From positions 93,307 through 129,589 of the forward strand of contig NZ_LFMD02000005.1 of the NCBI RefSeq assembly GCF_015776785.2: a stretch of DNA of 36,283 nt, read 5' to 3'. The DNA comes from Kitasatospora sp. SUK 42 (GTDB lineage Bacteria > Actinomycetota > Actinomycetes > Streptomycetales > Streptomycetaceae). Below are positions 8,142 through 14,922 of this stretch, in pieces (the first letter of the stretch is position 1; every line of letters begins with the position of its first letter). The notes under the pieces are model-generated. The model saw only the letters and a program-made list of their open reading frames with translations. It ran no database searches and was not told the DNA's origin. The translations under genes and the position numbers were made by a program.

Positions 8142-8491
8142 CGGGCGCCGCGGGTACGGACCGGCCGGAGACGGGGACGCCGGGCAGGGGGACGCCGGGC
8201 AGGGACGAGCCGGGCACGGGGCGGCCGGACGCGTACGGCCCGGGTACGGACTCCGAGCCGGTGGTCGTCCGGGTCGACCGGGACCGCTGCATCGGCTCCG
8301 GGATGTGCGCCCTGAGCGCCCCCGCCTCGCTGGCCCTCGGCGAGGACGGACTGGCCCGGCCGGTGGCCGGATACGCCGACGGCGGCGGGGAGTTGACGGA
8401 CGAACTGTCCGAAGCCGTCGACTACTGCCCGGTCGAGGCGCTCACCCTCCACTCGGCCCTCGGCGGCTACCGGATCGCCCCGGCGGAGTGA
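8138..8491 (+). CDS. 3-Cys ([3Fe-4S]-type) ferredoxin with repeat-bearing N-terminal extension
   Basis: A 117-residue ferredoxin whose C-terminal ~70 residues carry 'DRCIGSGMC' (Cx5C) and 'YCPVEAL', the three-cysteine pattern of Streptomyces [3Fe-4S] ferredoxins that deliver electrons to P450s. The first ~41 residues are a low-complexity Gly/Thr/Pro/Asp stretch from a perfect 15-bp tandem repeat (8173-8202), absent from typical 65-75-residue family members. GTG at 8138 overlaps the P450 stop (GTGA). An internal in-frame GTG at 8261 would give a standard 76-residue protein but has only a weak ribosome site. It is presumably the electron donor of the adjacent P450. Confidence 0.88.
   Translation: MTGAAGTDRPETGTPGRGTPGRDEPGTGRPDAYGPGTDSEPVVVRVDRDRCIGSGMCALSAPASLALGEDGLARPVAGYADGGGELTDELSEAVDYCPVEALTLHSALGGYRIAPAE
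8173..8202 (+). repeat. Perfect 15-bp tandem repeat in ferredoxin 5' end
   Basis: GGGGACGCCGGGCAG is present twice head to tail (8173-8187 and 8188-8202), with a degenerate third copy after it. It encodes the repeated Thr-Pro-Gly-Arg-Gly segment of the N-terminal extension. Confidence 0.9.
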
Positions 8492-8498
8492 GGCCCGC

Positions 8499-8545
8499 CC
8501 GGTGCCGCCCGCCACACCCGTCGCGGGCACGGCGGGCGGCACCGG
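8499..8545 (+). terminator. Terminator of the P450-ferredoxin operon
   Basis: Perfect 15-base arms (8499-8513 and 8531-8545) with a 17-base loop start eight bases after the ferredoxin stop. No T-run follows. Position and strength make this the operon end. Confidence 0.85.
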
Positions 8546-8572
8546 AAGCCGGAAGCCGGAAGCCGGAAGCCG
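8542..8572. repeat. 7-bp tandem repeat CCGGAAG, 4.4 copies
   Basis: Four perfect CCGGAAG units followed by CCG abut and partly overlap the right arm of the terminator. It looks like slippage expansion; no function is evident. Confidence 0.9.
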
Positions 8573-8667
8573 AGGCGAACGAACCCCCGGCATCGATGAG
8601 CCCGGCTAATCGATCGATGAGCTATTCGATCTTGTTCGGCCCTTCTCCCTGCTGGTGAGCTGGCCGC

Positions 8668-9864
8668 ATGACGAACGCGGAAACCCTCGCACCCCCGACC
8701 GACTCACCCGCCGCACCACGCTGGTCACCGGTCCTCGCCGTCGCCCTGGCCACCTTCACCGTGGTGTCCTCGGAGATGATGCCGGTCGGCCTGCTCACCC
8801 CCATGTCCCACAGCCTGGCCGTCTCCGACGGGACGACCGGCCTCTCCCTCACCATCACCGGCCTCATCGCCGCCGTCCTCTCCCCCCTCACCCCGGCCCT
8901 GGTCGGACTGCGCGACCGCAGGTCCGTCCTGATCACCTTCATGCTGCTGCTCGGTGTCGCCAACGCGATCACCGCCCTCGCGCCGAACTTCGCGGTGCTG
9001 GCCGTCGGCCGCGTCCTGCTCGGCGGCGCCATGGGCATCGTGTGGGGCCTCGCCGGGAGCCTCGGCCCGCGCCTCGCCGAGGGCCCGAGGATCGCGCTCG
9101 CCATGACGCTGATCTTCTCCGGCGTCTCCATCGCCTCGGTGCTCGGCGTCCCGCTCGGCACCTACCTCGCCGCGCTGCTCGACTGGCGCGCCGCCTTCTG
9201 GGCCCTCGCCCTGCTCGGCGCCGTCTCCGCCGCCGTCATCGCCGCCACCGTGCCCAGGCTGCCGGTGGCCGAGCGCGGCCGGCTGGGCGGTCTCGCCGAG
9301 GTCATGCGCAACCGGGGCGTCGCCGCAGGGACGGCCATCACCGCCTTCGTCGTGCTCGGCCACTTCGCCGGCTACACCTACGTCCGCCCGGTCCTTGAAG
9401 CCGACGCGGGCCTCAGCAGCGGCGTCATCGCCGCCTGCCTGCTGGTGTACGGACTGGCCGGCGTCGCCGGGAACTTCACCCTCGGCCCGCTGTCCGGGCG
9501 CCGCCCGAAGACCGCCGTCACCATCGCCCTCACCGGCGTCACCCTGGCCGCCGTCCTGCTGCCGTACGCCACCGGCGGCCTCGTCACCGTCCTGCTGGCG
9601 CTGGTCGTCTGGGGCGCCTCGTACGGCGGTGTGTCGGTCTCCACCCAGACCTGGGTCCGCACCGCCGACCCGTCCCGGATCGAGGCCTCGGCGGCCGTCT
9701 GGGCGGGCGTGTTCAACGCGAGCATCGCACTCGGCTCCTTCGCCGGCGGACTGGTCGTCGACCGGGCCGGGAACCACGCCGTCCTGTTCACCGCGGCCGG
9801 GCTGGCCGGCGCCGGGCTGCTCCTCACCCTCCTGACCCGGCCGAACGCGGCCCGGGTCAGCTGA
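8668..9864 (+). CDS. MFS transporter, DHA1-type drug/sugar exporter
   Basis: A 398-residue major facilitator with about 12 hydrophobic segments, beginning 'VLAVALATFTVVSSEMMPVGLLTPMS' (the 'E-x-x-P-x-G-L-L' of the AraJ/YdhP-type DHA1 family). The TM2-TM3 loop 'LRDRRS' stands in for motif A, and 'GRVLLGGAMGIVWGLAGS' is motif-B-like. Such proteins export drugs, sugars or metabolites by proton antiport across the cytoplasmic membrane. ATG at 8668 has only a weak ribosome site (GGTGAG). The upstream 8600-8640 region is AT-richer and contains ATCGATCGAT. The 3' end overlaps the convergent LysR gene by eight bases. The substrate is unknown. Confidence 0.88.
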   Translation: MTNAETLAPPTDSPAAPRWSPVLAVALATFTVVSSEMMPVGLLTPMSHSLAVSDGTTGLSLTITGLIAAVLSPLTPALVGLRDRRSVLITFMLLLGVANAITALAPNFAVLAVGRVLLGGAMGIVWGLAGSLGPRLAEGPRIALAMTLIFSGVSIASVLGVPLGTYLAALLDWRAAFWALALLGAVSAAVIAATVPRLPVAERGRLGGLAEVMRNRGVAAGTAITAFVVLGHFAGYTYVRPVLEADAGLSSGVIAACLLVYGLAGVAGNFTLGPLSGRRPKTAVTIALTGVTLAAVLLPYATGGLVTVLLALVVWGASYGGVSVSTQTWVRTADPSRIEASAAVWAGVFNASIALGSFAGGLVVDRAGNHAVLFTAAGLAGAGLLLTLLTRPNAARVS

Positions 9865-10771
9865 CCTCGGCCAGCAGCAGCTCCACCAACCGCTGCGCCA
9901 GCCGGTGCGGCCTGCGCTCGCTCTGCACCACCTGCAGCGTGGTCGGCTCCAGCTCGGGCACCGGCAGGTAGCGGATGTCCGGCCGCTGGACGTAACGGGT
10001 GCTGCCCTCGCACAGCAGCAGCCCCCGGCGGGTGCTGGCCACCATCGTGAGCCCCTCCTGAACGGTGGCGGCGTCCGCCGGGTAGGCCAGCTCCCGCCCG
10101 CTCGGCGTCCGCCTCGGGGCGTTGGCGAGCCGCCAGTACTCGGGCGCCGCCCCGCGCGGCTCGATCAGCTGCAACCCGGCCAGCTCCTCGGCGGACACGC
10201 TGTCCGCCCCGGCCGGGTGCCGCGCGGCGGCGACGGCCACGTACACCGGCTGCCGGGAGAACTCCAGCAGCACCTCCAGGCCCGGCTCCCGGCACGGGGA
10301 GAGCACGATCGCCAGGTCGAGCTCTCCCCGGCCGAGGCGCGAGAACGGATCGCCCCAGGGCAGCTCGACCAGTTGCGCCGCGCCCTCCGGCAGCCGCGCG
10401 ATGGCCCGCGCCACCGGCTCGTACACCGCGCACTGGAAGCCCAGCCGCAGCGGGCTGTCCGCCGCGGCGGCCCGCGCCCGGGCGGTGTCGTAGCCCTCCC
10501 GGAGCCGCTCGAAGGCGGGCACCACCTGCTCGGCCAGCCCGCGCCCCAGCCCGGTCAACTCGACCCGGCGGCTGGTCCGTTCGAACACCGGGGCGCCGAC
10601 CCGGCCCTCCAGCCGCTTGATCAGCTGCGAGACCCGGCCCTGGGAGACCCCGAGCAGCTCCGCCGTCCGGCCGAAGTGCAGCTGGTGCACCAGGACGGAG
10701 AAGCACTCCAGCTCCTGCAACGGCAGCTCCGGGAGCACCTGGAGCACCGGGGTCGGGGGCGTACGTTCCAC
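9857..10771 (-). CDS. LysR-family transcriptional regulator
   Basis: A 304-residue LysR-type regulator. The winged helix-turn-helix spans about 17-76 ('LQELECFSVLVHQLHFGRTA', recognition helix 'VSQGRVSQLIKRLEGRVGAPVFERTSR'), followed by a substrate-binding-like effector domain from about residue 105 ('SPLRLGF') to 290. GTG at 10771 is taken as start; a later GTG is possible because the first 16 residues are Pro-rich and unlike family starts. It lies 9 bases downstream of the phosphotransferase gene and so is probably cotranscribed. It is tail-to-tail with the MFS gene, overlapping by eight bases, and may regulate that transporter, though no shared promoter region is present. Confidence 0.9.
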   Translation of the reverse strand: MERTPPTPVLQVLPELPLQELECFSVLVHQLHFGRTAELLGVSQGRVSQLIKRLEGRVGAPVFERTSRRVELTGLGRGLAEQVVPAFERLREGYDTARARAAAADSPLRLGFQCAVYEPVARAIARLPEGAAQLVELPWGDPFSRLGRGELDLAIVLSPCREPGLEVLLEFSRQPVYVAVAAARHPAGADSVSAEELAGLQLIEPRGAAPEYWRLANAPRRTPSGRELAYPADAATVQEGLTMVASTRRGLLLCEGSTRYVQRPDIRYLPVPELEPTTLQVVQSERRPHRLAQRLVELLLAEVS

Positions 10772-10780
10772 CCCGGCAGT

Positions 10781-12019
10781 CTACGGCCGGGGCGCCGAGG
10801 CCAGGGCGGCGCGCAGCTCGGCGGCCGGGTCGCCCTCGTGGTACGGGCGTTCACCGGTCTCGATGTGGTCCAGGAACTCCTGGTAGCGCAGCGCGTACGA
10901 CAGGTGATGGAGCGGCTCGGCGAGTTCGAGGGCGCGCGCCGGGTCCGAGCCCGGGGCGTGGCGCTGCCAGGCCTCCGTCCAGATCCGGGCGTGGTGGCGC
11001 CAGGCCTCCGGCGTGAGGTACGCGCGGGGGCGCAGCCCGTCCAGGGCGGGGTGGCCGAGGCAGGCGTCGGCGTAGTCGACCACCACGGAACTCCGACCGT
11101 CGGAGCGCCAGTTACCGGGGTGGAAGTCGCCGTGCACCAGGGTCTCCGGGAGCCCGCAGTCGGCCAGCCGGACCAGCAGCCCGGGCAGGTCGGCGGCGAG
11201 TTCGCGGACCCGGTCGAGTTCGGCGGGCGTCAGGTCGGTCTCCTCGGGGAGACGGTCGAGCAGCCGCTCCAGCTGGGCGAGCAGCGTGCCCGGGGTGCGG
11301 TCGCGCAGGCCGGCGAGGGCCTCGCGGCGGTCGGCCAGCGCCGCCTGGGCGGCGACCAGGCGCGGGACGACGTCGGCGACGGTCCCGGCGGACGGGCTCC
11401 AGCAGTCCTCGCCGGGGACGTGGTCCAGCAGCAGCCGTCCGCCGGCCGGGTCGGCGGCGAGCACGGTCGGGACGAGCGACGGGTCGACGCTGCCGAGCAG
11501 CGCGATGACCTCGCCCTCGCGGGCGTTGAACGCGGGCGTGGTGGTCTTCAGCCAGGCTTCGGCGCCGGTGGCGGTCGGCAGGCGGAAGAGGCCGGAGAGG
11601 TTCCAGGTGCGGATCTGCCGCCCGGGGGCGGAAGTTGGGCGGCCGACCGCCGCGAGCCGCGCCTCGGCCCAGTCGAGGGCCTCGCGCAGGCCCTGCGGCG
11701 TCGCCCAGGCGGCGCGGCGTTCGGCGGGGGCCAGCAGAGCGGCCGTATCACCGTCCAGGGGGCGGGAGTCGAGAGCAACCGGCCGCTGCTGCGCCTCCGC
11801 GTGGTAGCGCACCCGGCCGCCGTGGCCGGGTTCGTCGCTGTGCCCGTCGAGCAGCCGCGCCACCAGGACCGGCACCCCGGCCAGTTCCGTCGCCCTCTCG
11901 ACCACCCCGTCGACGGAGGACCACCAGCCGAGCTCCACCTCGAAGGGGCCCAGCTGCCCGAAGTACTCGTCCCCGTGGGTGAGATCGACCGTCACGGTCC
12001 GGCTGCTCGCTCGCTGCAT
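10781..12019 (-). CDS. APH-fold phosphotransferase with extra N-terminal domain
   Basis: A 412-residue protein. The C-terminal ~280 residues are an aminoglycoside-phosphotransferase-like kinase (PF01636) with the catalytic loop 'HGDFHPGNW' (about residue 293) and the metal-binding 'DYADACLGHPALD' (about 311). The first ~120 residues ('QLGPFEVELGWWSSVDGVV...') form a separate domain I do not recognise. ATG at 12019 is the best start: the frame stays open further upstream but crosses the divergent gene. Members phosphorylate aminoglycosides, homoserine, choline or other small hydroxyl compounds; without close homologs, the substrate, and any resistance role, stay open. It is followed after 9 bases by the LysR gene, and its promoter faces that of the 2H protein. 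Confidence 0.85.
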   Translation of the reverse strand: MQRASSRTVTVDLTHGDEYFGQLGPFEVELGWWSSVDGVVERATELAGVPVLVARLLDGHSDEPGHGGRVRYHAEAQQRPVALDSRPLDGDTAALLAPAERRAAWATPQGLREALDWAEARLAAVGRPTSAPGRQIRTWNLSGLFRLPTATGAEAWLKTTTPAFNAREGEVIALLGSVDPSLVPTVLAADPAGGRLLLDHVPGEDCWSPSAGTVADVVPRLVAAQAALADRREALAGLRDRTPGTLLAQLERLLDRLPEETDLTPAELDRVRELAADLPGLLVRLADCGLPETLVHGDFHPGNWRSDGRSSVVVDYADACLGHPALDGLRPRAYLTPEAWRHHARIWTEAWQRHAPGSDPARALELAEPLHHLSYALRYQEFLDHIETGERPYHEGDPAAELRAALASAPRP

Positions 12020-12074
12020 CCGAGCAGCTTCACCCACGACGGCGCCCGAGCGCGAACGGTTTTCCGGCGCCGGG

Positions 12075-12719
12075 ATGGCGCCGGACAATGGCGGTGTGGA
12101 AGCACAGCCTGGCCCCGGCAGGGCCGAACCCGCCGACGTTCCGGGCATCGGTACCGCGGGCACCGGTGTCCTGGACGTCGCACCGACGCCCCGTACGGCG
12201 GTCGCGTGGCTCCCACCGCCGGAGCTGTGGCCACCGATCCAGGACATCCGCTGGGAGCACGACCCGCAGGTGCGCAGGTGGCCGCCCCACGTCAACCTGC
12301 TCTTCGGGTTCGTACCGGAGTCGGAATTCGAACGGGCGACCCCGCTGCTGGCCGCCGCGGCGGCGCGGACACCGCCGTTCACGGCCCGGCTGCGCGGGGT
12401 GCGCAGCTTCCGGCACCGGGCGTACGCGACCGTCTGGCTCGACCCGGCGGCGGGCGGCTCGGCGCCGTGGGCGGGCCTGTACCGGGCCCTGCTGGAACGT
12501 TTCCCGCGGTGCCGCGGCCACGCGTCGGGCTTCACCCCGCACCTGTCGCTGGGCCGGACCGGGGATCCGGGCCGGCTCGCCGCCGAGTTCGCCGCCCGAC
12601 TCGGCTCGCGGTCCACCCGGGTCACGGAGATCGTGGTCCTCTCCCGCCGGGGCGACGGGCCGATGCTCCCCCGCGCCACCATCGCCCTGGGCACCGGGGA
12701 GCTCCGCGTGGAGGCGTGA
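12075..12719 (+). CDS. 2H phosphodiesterase / 2'-5' RNA ligase family protein
   Basis: A 214-residue member of the 2H phosphoesterase superfamily (LigT/ThpR-like, PF13563 group). The two signature tetrapeptides are His72-Val-Asn-Leu ('HVNLLFGF') and His156-Leu-Ser-Leu ('HLSLGRTGD'); the first has Asn in the usual Thr/Ser slot, as in many actinobacterial members. These enzymes act on 2',3'-cyclic or 2'-5' phosphodiester RNA ends. The first ~45 residues are a Gly/Pro-rich tail. ATG at 12075 is chosen over in-frame upstream starts that overlap the divergent phosphotransferase gene; GTG at 12096 is possible. The biological RNA target is unknown. Confidence 0.8.
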   Translation: MAPDNGGVEAQPGPGRAEPADVPGIGTAGTGVLDVAPTPRTAVAWLPPPELWPPIQDIRWEHDPQVRRWPPHVNLLFGFVPESEFERATPLLAAAAARTPPFTARLRGVRSFRHRAYATVWLDPAAGGSAPWAGLYRALLERFPRCRGHASGFTPHLSLGRTGDPGRLAAEFAARLGSRSTRVTEIVVLSRRGDGPMLPRATIALGTGELRVEA

Positions 12720-12737
12720 ACGCCGCGACGACCCACA

Positions 12738-12795
12738 GTGTCCGGGCCGCTCCGGGCCGCTCCGTGTCGTCCGAGGTCGTCCGAGGTCGTCCGAG
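12738..12795. repeat. Short tandem repeats between convergent genes
   Basis: Two families of about 10-bp units lie in tandem: CGGGCCGCTC (two copies) then GTCGTCCGAG (nearly three copies). They fill the space between the convergent 2H and PhzF genes. No strong hairpin is seen. Confidence 0.75.
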
Positions 12796-12797
12796 CG

Positions 12798-13667
12798 CTA
12801 CGGGATCGCGACCGCCGTGCCCGAGACGCGCACCCGGGGGTCCTCCGCGCTCAGTTCGACCTTCAGGACGCCCGGGCGGCCGAGGTCCTCGCCCTGGTGG
12901 AGGGTCAGCACCGTCGGGGCCGTCACCGCGCCCCGTTCGCGCAGGTACGCGCCGAAGGCGGCCGCGGCGGCGCCGGTGGCCGGGTCCTCGACCACGCCGC
13001 CGACCGGGAAGGGGTCGCGGACGTGGAAGACCTCGGGGGCCTCGCGCCAGACGAGTTGGAGGGTGGTCAGGTCGCGGGCGCGCATGTAGGAGGCCAGGCC
13101 TTCGAAGTCGTAGTCGAGGCCGGCCAGCCGCTCGCGGGTGCCGACGGCGAGGACCAGGTGCCGGGCGCCGGCGTAGGCGATGCGCGGCGGCAGCGCCGGA
13201 TCGAGGTCGGCGGCGGACCAGCCGAGCAGGGCGAGCGCCTGGGCGACGTCGGCGGCGTCGACCTCCCCCACGTGGGGCTCGACGCTGGTGAGCGTCGCCC
13301 GCAGCAGGCCGTCGGCGCCGCGCTCGACCTCGACCGGGACGTCGCCGGCCGCCGTGGTGAACAGGTACCGGCCAGGGCCGGTCCGCTCGGCGAGGGCGAC
13401 GGCGGAGGCGACCGTGGCGTGCCCGCAGAACGGCACCTCGGCCAGCGGGCTGAAGTACCGCACGTCGTAGGCGCCTTGAGACGTGCCCGCGGTCAGGAAG
13501 GCCGTCTCGGAGTACCCGACCTCGGCGGCGATCATGAGCATCCGCTGCGCGCTCAGCGCGGTGGCGTCGAGCACCACGCCCGCCGGGTTGCCGCCCTCGG
13601 GGCGGGCGGCGAAGGCGGCGTAGCGGAGGATCTCGGGCTGGGCGGCAACGGCGGTGTCGTCGGTCAT
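12798..13667 (-). CDS. PhzF-family epimerase/isomerase-like protein
   Basis: A 289-residue two-domain PhzF/DAP-epimerase-fold protein. Conserved features are 'GNPAGVV' (residues 26-32), 'YSETAFL' with the catalytic-position Glu54, 'FCGHATVASA', and the second-domain 'DPATGAAAAAFGAYL'. PhzF itself isomerises dihydro-3-hydroxyanthranilate in phenazine synthesis, but most members, including this one without other phenazine genes nearby, have unknown substrates. ATG at 13667 is the start; the Ala/Asp-rich first 12 residues precede the conserved 'RYAAFAARPEGGNPAG'. It lies downstream of, and codirectional with, the ArsR/DUF5937 regulator with a 56-base gap. Confidence 0.9.
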   Translation of the reverse strand: MTDDTAVAAQPEILRYAAFAARPEGGNPAGVVLDATALSAQRMLMIAAEVGYSETAFLTAGTSQGAYDVRYFSPLAEVPFCGHATVASAVALAERTGPGRYLFTTAAGDVPVEVERGADGLLRATLTSVEPHVGEVDAADVAQALALLGWSAADLDPALPPRIAYAGARHLVLAVGTRERLAGLDYDFEGLASYMRARDLTTLQLVWREAPEVFHVRDPFPVGGVVEDPATGAAAAAFGAYLRERGAVTAPTVLTLHQGEDLGRPGVLKVELSAEDPRVRVSGTAVAIP

Positions 13668-13723
13668 GACCGGACGAACGCGCTCCGGGCGACCGCTGTT
13701 CCCCTCCGCTCCGGCGAACCGGT

Positions 13724-14827
13724 TCACCGCAGCACCGCCTCCAGCAGGTCGGAGCCGAGCCGGGCGCTGCCCGCCAGGTCCAGCTGGTAGAGCATGTACC
13801 GCCCGCGCCGCTGGGTGGTCAGCAGCCCGGCCTTGCGCAGCACGGCCAGGTGACGGGACACCTCGGGGGCGCTGAGCTGCCAGGCGGCGGCCAGCTCGCC
13901 GGTGGTGTGCGGGCCGCGGGCCATGGTGCGGGCCAGGCGCAGCCGGACGGGGTGGGCGAGCGCCTCCAGGCGCTGCTGGACGAGGGCGAGCGACACCGGT
14001 TCGGGCACGCCCGCCTCGGCGACGGGGTACTGGAGAACGGGCCGCCAGCCGTGCGCGTGCACCACCAGGAGGTGCGGGCGGCCGAAGGCGGTGGGGATGA
14101 AGGTGACGCCCCCGGCGTCGGTGCCGCTGGTGGTGTTGTCCTGGAGCTTGTCGATGACGATCCGGCGCCGTCCGTCCCCGCCCTGGTCGAGGGTGACGGA
14201 GGGCGAGATGTCGGCGAGCGCCTCGGCGAGGCCCCGTCGGGCGAGCAGGTCGGCCTTGCGGCGGGCGTCGGCGGCGAGGTCGGGCAGGACGCGCTGCCAG
14301 GCGTCGGCGAAGAACGCGGACTGGCACTCCTCCAGCATCCGCCGCACCAGGGCCCGGACGGCGGGCGGGTCGGCGAGCAGCCGGTCGGCGAAGGCGGCCT
14401 GACGGGGGCCCCGGGCGAGGGCGAGCTCCCGGGCCCGCTCGTTGGCGACCGGGTCGGTGAGCGGGGAGTCCATCCGGCCGGTGAGCCGGGAGGAGCCGCA
14501 GGTGGTGATGAGGGCGGCGGCGACGTACAGCTCGTCGTCGATCCGGTCGACGGCGTCGAGCTCCTCGGCGAGGGTGGCGCCGGGCAGACCGGGGACGAGG
14601 AAGTCGGCGCGCGAGGAGCGCCAGAGGAAGTCGGCCTCCAGCAGCCGCTCGGACAGCTCGGGCGGGATCACGGCGGTGGTGCAGCTGGCCCAGCCGTGCA
14701 GCACGGGGTGGTGCGCGGGCTCGGCGAGCACGTGCAGCATGGCGTTCAGCTCGCCGAGCGGGGACGGCGTGAAGAGCAGGCGCTCCTCGGGCAGTCCGGT
14801 GATGTCGATCGTCAAACTCACGACCAT
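13724..14827 (-). CDS. DUF5937 / ArsR-type winged-helix regulator
   Basis: A 367-residue regulator with an actinobacterial layout: a long N-terminal DUF5937 ligand-domain-like region (about residues 1-270, starting 'LTIDITGLPEERL') and a C-terminal ArsR winged helix ('LEALAHPVRLRLARTMARG', 'LSAPEVSRHLAVLRKAGLL', wing 'RRGRYMLYQL'). ATG at 14827 follows CAGGA; a GTG two codons later is a second choice. It is transcribed divergently from an MFS exporter, and a perfect 8-bp inverted repeat (14862-14882) sits in the 95-base gap. This is the classic layout of a repressor controlling itself and an efflux pump. The inducer is unknown. Confidence 0.9.
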   Translation of the reverse strand: MVVSLTIDITGLPEERLLFTPSPLGELNAMLHVLAEPAHHPVLHGWASCTTAVIPPELSERLLEADFLWRSSRADFLVPGLPGATLAEELDAVDRIDDELYVAAALITTCGSSRLTGRMDSPLTDPVANERARELALARGPRQAAFADRLLADPPAVRALVRRMLEECQSAFFADAWQRVLPDLAADARRKADLLARRGLAEALADISPSVTLDQGGDGRRRIVIDKLQDNTTSGTDAGGVTFIPTAFGRPHLLVVHAHGWRPVLQYPVAEAGVPEPVSLALVQQRLEALAHPVRLRLARTMARGPHTTGELAAAWQLSAPEVSRHLAVLRKAGLLTTQRRGRYMLYQLDLAGSARLGSDLLEAVLR

Positions 14828-14861
14828 GATCCTGCCACCCGCCCTCACCCCGGCTCCCACC

Positions 14862-14882
14862 GATTGACGGGAAGCGTCAATC
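14862..14882. promoter_or_regulatory. Perfect operator between DUF5937/ArsR regulator and MFS exporter
   Basis: GATTGACG (14862-14869) and CGTCAATC (14875-14882) form a perfect 8-bp dyad with spacer GGAAG. It is centred in the divergent promoter region, 35 bases from the regulator start. AT content in the arms contrasts with the GC-rich surroundings. It is the best candidate binding site for the regulator. TTGACG occurs on both strands within it and could be a -35 element. Confidence 0.7.
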
Positions 14883-14922
14883 CACGTGCCAGACGGCCCG
14901 GCCCTGGCGGACGGTACCGGCC

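Noticed and set aside
8542..8572. Tandem CCGGAAG repeat considered as a CRISPR-like or binding array
   Set aside because: Units are only 7 bp with no spacers; simple slippage explains it.
9905..13291. Very long open frame of over 1100 codons on the plus strand
   Set aside because: It runs antisense to the LysR and phosphotransferase genes and through the 2H gene; its translation is Arg/Gly/Pro-rich low complexity, typical of shadow frames in high-GC DNA.
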